A stretch of DNA of 64,000 nucleotides from Corynebacterium sp. sy039 (GTDB lineage Bacteria; Actinomycetota; Actinomycetes; Mycobacteriales; Mycobacteriaceae), in the NCBI RefSeq assembly GCF_007904105.1, contig NZ_CP042325.1:930001-994000 (forward strand), given 5' to 3'. The notes beneath the pieces are model-generated. The model saw only the letters and a list, made by a program, of their open reading frames with translations, did not search any database and was not told the DNA's origin. A program made the translations under genes and the position numbers. The first letter of the stretch is position 1, and each line of letters starts with the position of its first letter. Shown one piece after another: positions 46,597 to 55,849 of this stretch.

Positions 46597-47478
46597 ATGT
46601 CTATAACGCTACGTCGATGTGCTGCATATATGACTGTGATGACGATAGGTGCTTTTACCACGTTTTTCCCTAGCGCTCGAGCTATGGAGAGCACAACCTT
46701 TGCTCCGGATAATACGGAGAGTAACGCTGTGGTTGCCACGCAGATAAGCGATCGGGGAGACAAAGACGGTGATTGCACTGGTACAGCTATTACACCGCGA
46801 TGGGTGATTACGGCACGTCATTGTGTTGATGGATATGATGAAGACGGTACTGCAAAACCTTCGGGAAGTATTCGTTTAGGCCAAGGCGATAAACAGTACC
46901 GTGTGGGAGTTGATGGGTGGTACTGTGCGCCAGAAGGAGATATAGCACTGCTGCACACTACTGAGGATATGAAACTCGGCTCATATCCACAGCTTGCTCA
47001 ACAGGTGCCGCAACCTGGGTCGGAAACTGTGACTTATGGTTGGTCACCGGATGGTTCAGGAGGAACTACTCGCCTTCCTATGGCTGTGGGACAGCTAGAT
47101 CGGTATGAAGAATTATCTCTTTATGGTGGTAAAAATGTGGGGGTGGTAAACCTCAAAGGTGGTGCAAAAATTCAGCCAGGGGATTCTGGTAGTCCCACAT
47201 TTGTTCAAGGTAGACTGATCGGTGTTAGTACAGCATCACCCGGAGATGATGCTGATGGAAAAGCATCCCAGTTATATACCAGCCCTGTAGCGAATGTGTA
47301 TGGGTGGATTGCCGGTATGATTGCATCCGACGAACTTCCTCAGGATACTAAGCAACAAGGGAGTGGCAAAGAGAAAATTCCTGTAAAGACTCCTATTTTG
47401 TTGGGGAGTATTGCAGTATTAGTGTGTGTTTTCATCGGCGGCGTGTATGTGATTCGCAGCGGACGAGAAAACACTTGA
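46597..47478 (+). CDS. Membrane-anchored trypsin-like serine protease
   Basis: 293 residues: a signal sequence to about residue 28 (..FFPSARA), catalytic His in ITARHC, Asp in PEGDIALLHT, Ser in QPGDSGSPTF, and a C-terminal membrane helix (PILLGSIAVLVCVFIGGVYVI). The active site should face outside. AAAGGAC precedes the ATG. It lies before the bacteriocin transporter and might process secreted or surface proteins, perhaps the bacteriocin; that is inference. Confidence 0.8.
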   Translation: MSITLRRCAAYMTVMTIGAFTTFFPSARAMESTTFAPDNTESNAVVATQISDRGDKDGDCTGTAITPRWVITARHCVDGYDEDGTAKPSGSIRLGQGDKQYRVGVDGWYCAPEGDIALLHTTEDMKLGSYPQLAQQVPQPGSETVTYGWSPDGSGGTTRLPMAVGQLDRYEELSLYGGKNVGVVNLKGGAKIQPGDSGSPTFVQGRLIGVSTASPGDDADGKASQLYTSPVANVYGWIAGMIASDELPQDTKQQGSGKEKIPVKTPILLGSIAVLVCVFIGGVYVIRSGRENT

Positions 47479-47523
47479 CCATAATAATTTGGGCACATTT
47501 TAGTTAATTTCTCCTTAAAAGTC

Positions 47524-47554
47524 TTGCATTTTTCTCACGGGGGGGGGGCAAGAT
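47524..47554 (+). promoter_or_regulatory. Promoter with G10 tract in the -35/-10 spacer upstream of the bacteriocin transporter
   Basis: TTGCAT (47524-47529), nine bases, ten G (47539-47548), then CAAGAT (47549-47554): a 19-nt spacer, with start codon about 35 bases further and AAGGAGG in between. The arrangement copies 14279-14309 base for base in spacing. An inverted TCTTGC/GCAAGA also flanks the tract. Confidence 0.65.
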
Positions 47555-47588
47555 TTTGTGTTAACTGCAAGGGTTTTAAGGAGGCGTT

Positions 47589-49664
47589 ATGTCGCAAAGC
47601 ACCACGGGTGAGAAACGGCTGTTTTCTGTGCATAGTAATGCTAGCTCTGGCACGATTCTTATTCGTTGTGCTTTGTTTCTCGCACTGTTGTTAGGTGCAA
47701 TACTGGGTTACTGGGCGAGTACAACGATGGAGCAAGAGGGGCTTCCAGGTGTCAATGCTGTGGTAAGTGTGAGGAGTCTTGCCAAAACACAAAAGCAACC
47801 AGAACAGGTATTAGAAGATTTATCGCAGATCGCTAGACAACATCGAGCGTTGTTAATGGTGCAGTTTCCTGACCCACAAGGGCGTATTGTGTATGGTGCT
47901 GGCGGCAAACTTGATGTATGGCACAAAAATGGCTATCGCGGATTACCAGGTACGCCGTCGACGGTTGTTAAAGAATTGACTGATATTCCGCATGAAGAAT
48001 ATCGCCAAATGTTTGAGCTTTCAGGCTCCAAGAAGTTTCACGAGGCTGTGTTTGCGTATCTCGATAGCCAGGGAATAAGCCATCAGCAATATCCTTTGAC
48101 AGAGTGGACTTTTTTACTTACCGGTACTGCACTGGGTGAGCTTACCGCCTTACTTCTTGTTTTCTGCATAGCCTTTTGTCTCATTGGTGTCATTCTCAAT
48201 GCGCACGCTGATTCTGTACGCGCTTTACATGGTTTTGGTTTATGGCGTAGTGCTCAGTATGAGTTGCATAGGGCATTTTCTAAGAGCGTGTTGATAATTG
48301 CAGTGTGTGTTGTAGCTTGTGTTGGGGTTTTTGCTGCGTTGAGTAATTCCCAATCTGCTATGCAACTAGCGCATTATCAAGCAATTTTTGTGGGTATTGC
48401 TCTTTGTGCTTGTGTGCTTTCTGTTTGGTTAGGGTTGTGTGCATTGCGCTGTGCTTCCATTGTTTCCCTGCTATCAGGAAAGTTGCCAAGCAAGGCAGTA
48501 TTGGGCAGTGTTTTTCTTATTCGTATTGGTGCTTGTATGTGTGTGGCATCGTTGAGTATAGGAATTTTTAACTACAGCAGTGAATGGTGGAAACAGCATA
48601 AGGAAGTACCAGTTTGGGTGTCGGAAAGCACGGTATATAGCGCTAGTGTTACTGGGGCTCGTGAGCTGACAGAGATGCGTGAGGCATGGGAGTTATTATC
48701 ACGGCAGCTGCGAGAAATGTCTGCGCAAGGAAGTGTCCTCTATGCGAAATATCTTGATTATGCAGTGGTGCCGAACTCGCAACTTAATCGAGATCTGTTG
48801 TTTTATAATGAATCGGCTGCACGACGATCATTGGATGGTGCATTGGAAAAAGCATATCGCAAGTCGCCTTATGATAGTGAAACTAGGGTATTTATTCCTG
48901 ATTCGATACCACAAAATTTAGATATAACATCAGAGCTAGAACGATATGGTGTTTCTGTATCCCAGGCACGCATTAGCACGTATGCATCGGGTAGCAGTCA
49001 TGGAAAGTCATGGGAAGTTGGTGATAATGAGTGGATAAACCGTGCATTGATTGCTGATCCAATAGTGGTTGTATATCCAAATAATTTAGAACAGATAGGT
49101 GATCGTAATCTTGTTGCAGCTCTTACTCAGAAAGATGTTCTGTTTACGCAGTATTCACATTTTCAAGAGCTGGCTGAGGATCCACTGATAGGTAATTTCA
49201 TAAGGTCAGCGGAACTTATGAGTCAACAATGGGCACAGCATCATCAAACTTTGGGGAAAGTAGTCTGGATTTATGCTGGTGCATTGATTGCTGCTTTGTT
49301 TTTGAGTGTGGTCACAGCTTTAGCTGTATGGTATAGCTGCTTAAAAGTTTTTCATCAACGATTGCGTGCAACCTATATACATGGTGTGATTCCCACGGTT
49401 CTTTTTAGTGTCTTATTGGCAATAGAAGCTGGGATAGTTGTTCTGGTAGCGGGATTTTTGTGGAGCCGTGCAGCCCGTTTCCGAGCTTGGTCGGAAGGCG
49501 GGGCATTAGCAGGTGCTGCAGATCCATCACTTATGGCTGCTTTTCATGTATCAAACTTTTCCTGGTTGTGTTCTCTCATAATCGCTGTGGTAACAGCTTT
49601 GCCAATTACAGCTTTATGGTTGCGCCATGTAAGCACAGCTGAATTGATACATACAAGGAGGTAA
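47589..49664 (+). CDS. Bacteriocin-associated integral membrane (BIM-type) permease
   Basis: 691 residues. One helix near residues 24-44 is followed by a soluble extracellular part, then helices around 180-205, 230-255, 265-290 and 310-330, a second extracellular region, and three terminal helices. This resembles FtsX-like permeases of lactococcin-972-type systems (BIM proteins), which work with a small ABC ATPase. AAGGAGG precedes the ATG. The ATPase follows four bases later and the bacteriocin overlaps the ATPase end, so one transcript from the G-tract promoter should cover all three. Confidence 0.8.
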   Translation: MSQSTTGEKRLFSVHSNASSGTILIRCALFLALLLGAILGYWASTTMEQEGLPGVNAVVSVRSLAKTQKQPEQVLEDLSQIARQHRALLMVQFPDPQGRIVYGAGGKLDVWHKNGYRGLPGTPSTVVKELTDIPHEEYRQMFELSGSKKFHEAVFAYLDSQGISHQQYPLTEWTFLLTGTALGELTALLLVFCIAFCLIGVILNAHADSVRALHGFGLWRSAQYELHRAFSKSVLIIAVCVVACVGVFAALSNSQSAMQLAHYQAIFVGIALCACVLSVWLGLCALRCASIVSLLSGKLPSKAVLGSVFLIRIGACMCVASLSIGIFNYSSEWWKQHKEVPVWVSESTVYSASVTGARELTEMREAWELLSRQLREMSAQGSVLYAKYLDYAVVPNSQLNRDLLFYNESAARRSLDGALEKAYRKSPYDSETRVFIPDSIPQNLDITSELERYGVSVSQARISTYASGSSHGKSWEVGDNEWINRALIADPIVVVYPNNLEQIGDRNLVAALTQKDVLFTQYSHFQELAEDPLIGNFIRSAELMSQQWAQHHQTLGKVVWIYAGALIAALFLSVVTALAVWYSCLKVFHQRLRATYIHGVIPTVLFSVLLAIEAGIVVLVAGFLWSRAARFRAWSEGGALAGAADPSLMAAFHVSNFSWLCSLIIAVVTALPITALWLRHVSTAELIHTRR

Positions 49665-49667
49665 ATA

Positions 49668-50315
49668 ATGCGAATTACAGTAAGAGACGCAAAGAAGACA
49701 GTGGGGACTCGTTCTCATAATCGAGTTTTATGGGAAGGTATCAATGTGGATATTGATACTGGTGAGCGGGTATGTATAACTGGTGAATCTGGTTGTGGTA
49801 AAAGCACTTTGCTTAATTGTATTGGGTTATTGGAAAAATTTGATGCAGGTCAGTTATTTCTCAACGGAGTTGACCTGACGCAAGCCTCAACGCGCACTAA
49901 AATGCGCTTTCGACGCGAAACCATTGGTTATTTATTCCAAGATTACGCGCTGATTGATAATGAAACGGTTGCGCAAAATGTAACTTTAGCGGCGCGCTCG
50001 AATGCTAAGAAATCACCCCAATCTTTGCATACTGCTTTAGAGATTGTCGGTTTGCGGGGGAGAGAACAAGAGAAGGTTTATCAACTCAGTGGAGGCGAGC
50101 AGCAACGAGTAGCAATAGCAAGACTTCTCGTACGACAACCTGACATTGTTCTTGCGGATGAACCTACTGCCTCTTTAGACAGGGGAAATGCTACGACGAT
50201 TCTCGAACAGCTCGATATATTAGCGGCTAAAGGCGCGTCGATAGTGATAGTAAGCCACGATCCGTGGGTTGTAGAGCAATGCGATAGAACAGTGGAGTTG
50301 AAGAAAAATGTCTAA
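49668..50315 (+). CDS. ABC ATPase of the lactococcin-972-type system
   Basis: 215 residues with Walker A GESGCGKSTLL, signature LSGGEQQRVAIARLL, Walker B IVLADEPTASL and H-loop VSHDP. It should energise the BIM-type permease upstream for export of, or immunity to, the bacteriocin. AAGGAGG lies six bases before the ATG. Its end overlaps the bacteriocin gene by eight bases. Confidence 0.85.
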   Translation: MRITVRDAKKTVGTRSHNRVLWEGINVDIDTGERVCITGESGCGKSTLLNCIGLLEKFDAGQLFLNGVDLTQASTRTKMRFRRETIGYLFQDYALIDNETVAQNVTLAARSNAKKSPQSLHTALEIVGLRGREQEKVYQLSGGEQQRVAIARLLVRQPDIVLADEPTASLDRGNATTILEQLDILAAKGASIVIVSHDPWVVEQCDRTVELKKNV

Positions 50316-50625
50316 AAAATCTTGGATTATCAGCGGTGTCGGAGCAGGAGCGCTTATTATTGCTGGCGCGGGAGCACTAACAATAGGCGGCGAAGTCGTA
50401 CCTACCACTATCAACCCAGCGGAGGGCGGGGAATGGAGTTATGGCGCTTCTGGCGGGAGAACCTGGTCGTATTTTCAGCACGAGAAATCCCATAGTGCTT
50501 CGGTACAAGGACATGATTATGTTGATACAGGTTGTTTAGATGGCAGAACCTGGGCAAGAGCACAAACCCACTCACGCTGGATCAGTATCCTGGGAAATGA
50601 ACAAGACAAAGAAGTGTGCTCATAA
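50308..50625 (+). CDS. Lactococcin-972-like bacteriocin precursor
   Basis: 105 residues: a basic start and a hydrophobic leader (MSKKSWIISGVGAGALIIAG then ..GALTIGG), then a mature part GGEWSYGASGGRTWSYFQH then EKSHSASVQGHDYVDTG, ending ..RTWARAQTHSRW.. Lactococcin 972 has the same pattern: Gly-x-Trp, Tyr/Ser-x-Tyr-His, HSA(T/S)V, and a late WAKA. Lcn972 binds lipid II and blocks septum formation; whether this one does is unknown. A Cys pair (..TGCLDGR.. and ..KEVCS) is absent in Lcn972 and may form a disulfide. It is encoded with its ABC system and converges on the DapA-like gene, overlapping by six bases. Confidence 0.85.
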   Translation: MSKKSWIISGVGAGALIIAGAGALTIGGEVVPTTINPAEGGEWSYGASGGRTWSYFQHEKSHSASVQGHDYVDTGCLDGRTWARAQTHSRWISILGNEQDKEVCS

Positions 50626-51501
50626 CCCAAGATTGCGTGCCATGTCCGCAACCTTTGCATAGTCATGTGCTGTCATATCGTGCAGCGGCAGTGGTAGGCA
50701 AGCAGGAGAGACTAGGCCCTTATACTGAGCAATGGCTGTGATTACGCGCAGACTTGAGTGCTCGTCGAAAAGCTCCCAGAGCGGGGTAAGATCGTGTGAT
50801 TTTTTGATTCTTTCCTCGGAGTGAGCGTAGGCGAGCGCATGGGCTGTGTCGGGAATAGTTCCAGCCATAACTGAGTACCAAATATCACACCCAGCATTGA
50901 GTCCGCGTGCTGCGTGGCTATCAGTGGAAATCCCTAAAGTCACCTGTTCGGGAATGAGAGCGCGAATAGTATCAATATGCTGGCGAGCGGCTTGTGAACC
51001 CTCTGGCACACCTGGCAATTTAATAGAGGCGATATGCGGTAATTCAGCAATATCCCTATAGAGTTCAGGAGTGAATTGGAAATGCGTGGTGCCTGGATTG
51101 TCATAAAGAATGATGGGGAGGTGGGTATGCTCACTAGCACTTCGATACAGCTCGAATACTTCCGTATCTTTTAGCGGTTGATAACACATCGGAGCTAGAA
51201 GTAACCCTGCAGCACCAGCTTCTTGTGCCCAATCGATATTGCGCAATACGTCGTATGTGTTCAGTGCTCCGACCCCAACAAAAACTGGTTTATCTCCGCA
51301 ATGTTCTAAGGCAAGCTGTGCGACGTGAGCGCGTTGTGCCACAGATAAATAAGCATAAGAGCCGGTAGATCCTAAAACGGTAATAGAATCTACCTGTGAT
51401 TGCGCCAGCATGCTAATAATCCTGATAAACGCACTGCTATCAAGCTCGTTATTGCGTAGCGGGGTAAGCGGGAAGGCACTGAGTCCGGTGAAAATACTCA
51501 T
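50620..51501 (-). CDS. DapA/NanA-family class I aldolase
   Basis: About 293 residues with Tyr in LPIILYDNPGTTHF and the Schiff-base Lys in ASIKLPGVP, typical of dihydrodipicolinate synthase/N-acetylneuraminate lyase enzymes, which join or split pyruvate with an aldehyde. I cannot tell which one. There is no dapB-like neighbour, so biosynthetic DapA is not supported. Start taken at the ATG in MSIFTGLSAF; another ATG lies two codons upstream. Confidence 0.8.
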   Translation of the reverse strand: MSIFTGLSAFPLTPLRNNELDSSAFIRIISMLAQSQVDSITVLGSTGSYAYLSVAQRAHVAQLALEHCGDKPVFVGVGALNTYDVLRNIDWAQEAGAAGLLLAPMCYQPLKDTEVFELYRSASEHTHLPIILYDNPGTTHFQFTPELYRDIAELPHIASIKLPGVPEGSQAARQHIDTIRALIPEQVTLGISTDSHAARGLNAGCDIWYSVMAGTIPDTAHALAYAHSEERIKKSHDLTPLWELFDEHSSLRVITAIAQYKGLVSPACLPLPLHDMTAHDYAKVADMARNLGL

Positions 51502-51537
51502 GGTCATACTTTCAGGCAAAAGAAGGACAGAAAATTA

Positions 51538-52663
51538 TCATATGGATTCAAGATACTCCACCATATAAGGCAGACAGAACTCTAAATAGCCACGAGAATG
51601 CGCAGATATTATTTCTCGGTGAATAAGTGCTTGTCGTGGTCGTGAAAGAGCAGTAGTATCTGTTCCTAATTTTTCCGCAATATCTCTTAACGCAATAGGC
51701 GCATCAGTGGTTTTACACAGTTCTGCCATGGCGTACAAGAAGTCCCATTGTCTCTGACTAATACCGTGCAAAGAGGGTTCATGGACTTGCCTTCCTAAAC
51801 GGTTTATTGCTTCTGGCAGGGCAGAGCGTACATGGTCTTCATTAATAACATCAGAGTTATCTATTTTTGCATAAGCCCAAGAAATGGAACCTATCACTTG
51901 TATCAAATACGGGTACCCGTAGCTGTTTTGAGCTGCTAGTTTTAGAGCACTATCCTCAAATGTCTTTTCACCTTGATTAGCTGTATCTCTAAATAATTCT
52001 TGAGCGACTTTTTCTTGTAAAGTGCTCAAATGGATTTTTTCTGCTCTACGTAGAAAAGTAGTTCCGTCCATTTGGAGCAAGTCGTCAATGCCACTGGGTA
52101 AACCTGCTGCGAGGAATGCAATTTCTGCATCATCCCGGTTGAGGTCTTGAATAGCAACAGCTAATTCTTGTAAATGCTCAGTATGTGCGCTTTGTATTTC
52201 ATCAACAGTGATCAAGATTCCTACCGCATATTTATGCGTCATTGCAGCAAGATCATGTAGTTGGCTTAGCAAATTAGGTTTTGGTTCTACGCTGGTATTT
52301 TCTACTTGAGTTGTTATACTCAGTGGGCTAAAACCAATGCCAGTGACATGGCGTTTGCGGGTTGGTGGATGAGTATCTAAAGTTCTCATTACTCGGGGGA
52401 TAGTCGTTTCGCTGAGGTCGGAAATCATGTTTTTTTCCAACATGAGCGCGCACAGTTACCCATCCTTGAGCTGCTGCAGCATTTTCTAATTGGTTGAGTA
52501 GAACTGTTTTTCCAATGCCTCTTGTCCCTGAGATAAGGGCAGTTCGCCAAGGGTTACTGGGACCTTCAGCTAGAGCTAAGGAAAAGGAATTAATTTCTGC
52601 TTTTCTGCCAGCGACGACGGTAGGGGAACGCCCAAAAGTTGGGTGAAAAGGGTTCGGATTCAT
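51538..52663 (-). pseudogene. AAA+ ATPase with winged-helix tail, frameshifted at an A7 tract
   Basis: The first part (52663 down) carries Walker A SGTRGIGKTVLL and reads ..WVTVRAHVGKKHDF.. into a wrong frame; the second (from 52443) continues ..MISDLSETTIPRVMRTL.. with Walker B-like VGILITVDEIQS and a C-terminal HTH (..IALRDIAEKLGTDTTALSRP..). Removing one base from the A7 (T7 in plus, 52430-52436) joins them in one 374-residue ORF. The family is a MalT/ORC-like P-loop protein; the function is unknown. Error, decay or slippage switching are all possible. Confidence 0.75.
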
Positions 52664-52772
52664 GTTTCAAGGATAAGTATGCATAAAAGTAAAATCAATA
52701 CATAAAGCGCATAAAACGTAGGTAAAATGCATAAAACTTTTAATTGGTCTCGAATCACGCTATGGGTATGTT

Positions 52773-53408
52773 TTATGAGTGAGTACGCCTATCACGGGAA
52801 ATGGAACGGATAACCATGATTGTGCTGTAGATGCCAACTACAAAAAGCAGAGCACTAACAATGCAAATAGATATATGATCTGGATCAAGGCAGCTCATAG
52901 TGCAGGGTAGCTCAAGATATATTTTATACATTGATTCGACTAGGGCAATGAGTGGAAGTGTAAACCGTGCACTATAGCCGAAGAAATCATGTCGCGAGGC
53001 GATAGCGCCCAACCAGCCAATAGGGCCGCATAACACAACAGCTGCGATGAACCACTGTTCATTGCCTGACCATATCCTGCTGTCCATAAAACCAATAAGT
53101 ACCCCTAAACCATAATGCACAATAAGAGTGCACTCCATTGCTAGTATCGCAATAACCGGTGCATACCAATTAGTCAGGCGCCCATTCTTGAAAAGCCAGC
53201 CAACATCGAAAGAAAGTGCTGCCCATAACACGCCAGCATTGAATATTCTGCTGAAAAAGAAATGCCAAAAATTAAGGAATTCGTGCCTACCATCGTTCAG
53301 ATACACACCGATAGCGTCGCTCAGCAGAGAAACAACTGCTAGTACGATGACTCCAACAGCTGTATAGAGGTAACGTCGAGGCGTAGCGTGTTGTTGGCTA
53401 TTAAACAT
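52773..53408 (-). CDS. Hypothetical seven-helix-like membrane protein
   Basis: 211 residues from the ATG behind GAAAGAGA. Hydrophobic segments lie near residues 14-35, 48-70, 80-103, 115-140, 150-170 and 185-205. I do not recognise the family. Trp and acidic residues in loops (..NDGRHEFLNFWHFFF..) suggest a small channel or accessory protein. It stands alone between the broken ATPase gene and a divergent protease gene, about 115 bases from the latter. Confidence 0.6.
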   Translation of the reverse strand: MFNSQQHATPRRYLYTAVGVIVLAVVSLLSDAIGVYLNDGRHEFLNFWHFFFSRIFNAGVLWAALSFDVGWLFKNGRLTNWYAPVIAILAMECTLIVHYGLGVLIGFMDSRIWSGNEQWFIAAVVLCGPIGWLGAIASRHDFFGYSARFTLPLIALVESMYKIYLELPCTMSCLDPDHISICIVSALLFVVGIYSTIMVIRSISRDRRTHS

Positions 53409-53525
53409 GGTTTCTCTTTCAGTAATGTAGGTACACCTTTTCACTGCAATACAGTGGGACTGCTACACTTAGTGAAAAATAAGAATAACTTATTGCAGAG
53501 TATATATTAGATGGAGATACACTCA

Positions 53526-54938
53526 ATGAATGCTATGAAAAAGCGTGCCATAGTGGTTGCGGTAGCTACTTCTTTAGGGCTTGGCATGGGCTTTTCCCCT
53601 GCACATGCTCAACCAAAAGAACCACCGCTACCCCAACCAGATCCTGCCGGTTCTGTGCTTGATGGACGGCTGTCAGAGATGAATGAAAATGGTGCGTATT
53701 TTGCACAGAAACCATACTCTGAGCACCCCGTTTCCCGCGCAGTGGCACGCTTTATCAATGGCGGTTCCATGTGTACCGCCTCTGTGATTGATAGCGAGTC
53801 TGGCCTGCTAGCCATTACCGCAGCACACTGTATTGCGAAAGCTGACGGCCCTGTGTGGAAAATTACCGACGCAACACGCAACAACATAGCAGCTGGTAAA
53901 TCCATGATTACCCCCGCATTCGATGGCACTTCCAATGACCCTGCGGTGCGTAACCCTTATAAAAGCTGGAAGGTAGCGGACGCTTTTGTGCCAGAGAATT
54001 CCTCTGCCGATGTTGCGATTCTGAAATTAGCGCCTAATGCAGAGGGAAAAACTATCCAGGAAGTGACTGGTGCTTTTGGTATTCACCCTGAGCTAGCTGA
54101 GGGTGAGCAGGTACAGGCTTCTCTTATTGGTTACCCAGGACCTGCTCCTTTTAACGGTCAATCCCAGTCTGTGTGCGTGGGTAATTACACCCGTTATCCG
54201 GGGCAGAATAACCGAGAAATCCACAGAGTCCCTGATGAAAAGGAATGTTGGGTTGGTGGCGGTGCCAGTGGTGGACCGTATGTTACTGCCAGTGATGACC
54301 CCAATTTAGCTGGTGAAATCATCACGGTATTGAACTCTAATGGTGGTGCGAATATCGCCGCCGTGATTGATGAACTTGTTACTAAGGCTGAAGGTGGTGC
54401 GGAGAACACACCTGAGCAGACAGTCCCTACTTCAGCGGAGTCTACAACAACTGAGGCGACCCCAACCACAGAGGCAACAACTTCGGAAGAACCATCCCCA
54501 GAAGCAACGACCACGCCTGCAACAACAGAAGCAACCACAACAGAAGAGGCAACCACTGAGCCAACCACAACGGAAGAGGCTTCTGCTGAAACTACTCCAA
54601 TGCCGGAACCAGCACCTGAATCTACAGAACCTGTTGTCCCTATAGAAACTACTTTCCCTGCAGATGATCCAGTATCACCATCACCATCGATGTCAACTGT
54701 ACTGAGCCCATCAACTTCAGAGCCGGTAGCCATCACCTCTGCATCGCAACCACAGAGCACTGCGATGACAACTCCTGCGATGGTGAGCACTGAAACTCAT
54801 ACAGTTGTTGTGAAGAAGAAAGATGAGGCTACGAACCGCTCGATGAAAATCGTCGATAGTGTCAAGAAAAATGCGCATAAAACTGCTAAGAAAAACCGAC
54901 CAAAAATTACTACAGGTGGGGTTTTGCTTGCTAAATAG
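53526..54938 (+). CDS. Secreted trypsin-like serine protease with long Thr/Glu-rich tail
   Basis: 470 residues: signal peptide ending ..GFSPAHA-Q, catalytic His in ITAAHC, Asp in SSADVAILKL, Ser in GGGASGGPYV. From residue ~295 a stretch of ~100 residues is made of Thr, Glu, Ala and Pro in repeats like TTEAT and TTEE, then a basic end (KKNAHKTAKKNRPK). The tail may span the wall or be glycosylated. ATG 53526 is nine bases after GGAG. The terminator follows. Repeat number in the tail could vary by slippage. Confidence 0.8.
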   Translation: MNAMKKRAIVVAVATSLGLGMGFSPAHAQPKEPPLPQPDPAGSVLDGRLSEMNENGAYFAQKPYSEHPVSRAVARFINGGSMCTASVIDSESGLLAITAAHCIAKADGPVWKITDATRNNIAAGKSMITPAFDGTSNDPAVRNPYKSWKVADAFVPENSSADVAILKLAPNAEGKTIQEVTGAFGIHPELAEGEQVQASLIGYPGPAPFNGQSQSVCVGNYTRYPGQNNREIHRVPDEKECWVGGGASGGPYVTASDDPNLAGEIITVLNSNGGANIAAVIDELVTKAEGGAENTPEQTVPTSAESTTTEATPTTEATTSEEPSPEATTTPATTEATTTEEATTEPTTTEEASAETTPMPEPAPESTEPVVPIETTFPADDPVSPSPSMSTVLSPSTSEPVAITSASQPQSTAMTTPAMVSTETHTVVVKKKDEATNRSMKIVDSVKKNAHKTAKKNRPKITTGGVLLAK

Positions 54939-54961
54939 CTAGTGGAGAATGCAATTCCAAG

Positions 54962-54997
54962 TTAAAGCTCCTGAGCGATAGTGCTCAGGAGCTTTAA
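54962..54997. terminator. Terminator between the protease and sortase-like genes
   Basis: Perfect TTAAAGCTCCTGAGC / GCTCAGGAGCTTTAA arms with a six-base loop, followed by CTTTTGGG; active in both directions. Confidence 0.85.
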
Positions 54998-55028
54998 CTT
55001 TTGGGTCTTTGACTGCTTTTAGCGGAGA

Positions 55029-55727
55029 TTATTGTGGCTGATTGATAGTAGCAGTGATGATTAAGTTTTCTGCAGCATTAGGAACGCAAGTAACAAAGAA
55101 AAGAGTTCCTGGAGTTTGTGACCAAAGTTCTTCTTTATCCGTTATTTCAGTTTTTGGAATTTGCTCCACCGCAGTAATGGTAAAAGCATCACCACCAACA
55201 TTGATCTCACTGCCAGCGTGTACTTTTGCTTGACGTGTAGCAGAGTCCCATACAAAATTGCCAGGTGCCATTCCCGCACCGTCGAGAGCATGAGCAACGA
55301 TCATGACAGACCCGTTATCGGGATCATGGTAGCCAGGTGAAAAATCGCCAACAACATAAGCATGGGTAAAACCAACTGGCTCGATTACACCGTTGTATGA
55401 GTTCATCGTTCCTAGGGGCACATTCATACCAACCTCAGGAATTTCAAGGTATTCGGTATTCTCACCATAATCAGTTATTTGCTGAATATCCTCTGGACTA
55501 TGACCAGCGTAGTCTGCATTTTCCATGTCAACCGCTTGACCGTTGAGATCTACACCAAGTACATCTGCATCCCAGGTGTCATAGCCGGTAGCTTGTTGCA
55601 CAGAAGTGGAAGCATCTGGGGTGTTGGATACATTATGGGAGCTACAAGAAGATAAAGAAAGTGCACAGATCACACCAAGCGCTGCAGCAGTTACTTTAGC
55701 TTTGTGACTCTGAGATTTAGCCACCAT
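55029..55727 (-). CDS. Sortase (class E/F-like) lipoprotein lacking the catalytic Arg
   Basis: 232 residues. The lipobox is ALSLSSCSSH near residue 27. The C-terminal domain shows His in MIVAHALDGAG and Cys in TLFFVTCVPNAAENLI. In class F enzymes an Arg sits just before the DNIVV-like strand; here the matching segment is AAENLIITA, without Arg. So transpeptidation may be impaired or the residue lies elsewhere. AAAGGA is eight bases before the ATG. No LPxTG-type substrate is visible nearby. Confidence 0.75.
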   Translation of the reverse strand: MVAKSQSHKAKVTAAALGVICALSLSSCSSHNVSNTPDASTSVQQATGYDTWDADVLGVDLNGQAVDMENADYAGHSPEDIQQITDYGENTEYLEIPEVGMNVPLGTMNSYNGVIEPVGFTHAYVVGDFSPGYHDPDNGSVMIVAHALDGAGMAPGNFVWDSATRQAKVHAGSEINVGGDAFTITAVEQIPKTEITDKEELWSQTPGTLFFVTCVPNAAENLIITATINQPQ

Positions 55728-55849
55728 AAGGAGATATCCTTTCACACAAAAGTAGTAATTCTCTCCTATTCTATTTCATAGGAGAAAACACAGTTATGAG
55801 AAACATCATACATCTAGAAAGAAGAAGTTTCTTATTTACGGAATAAGGC

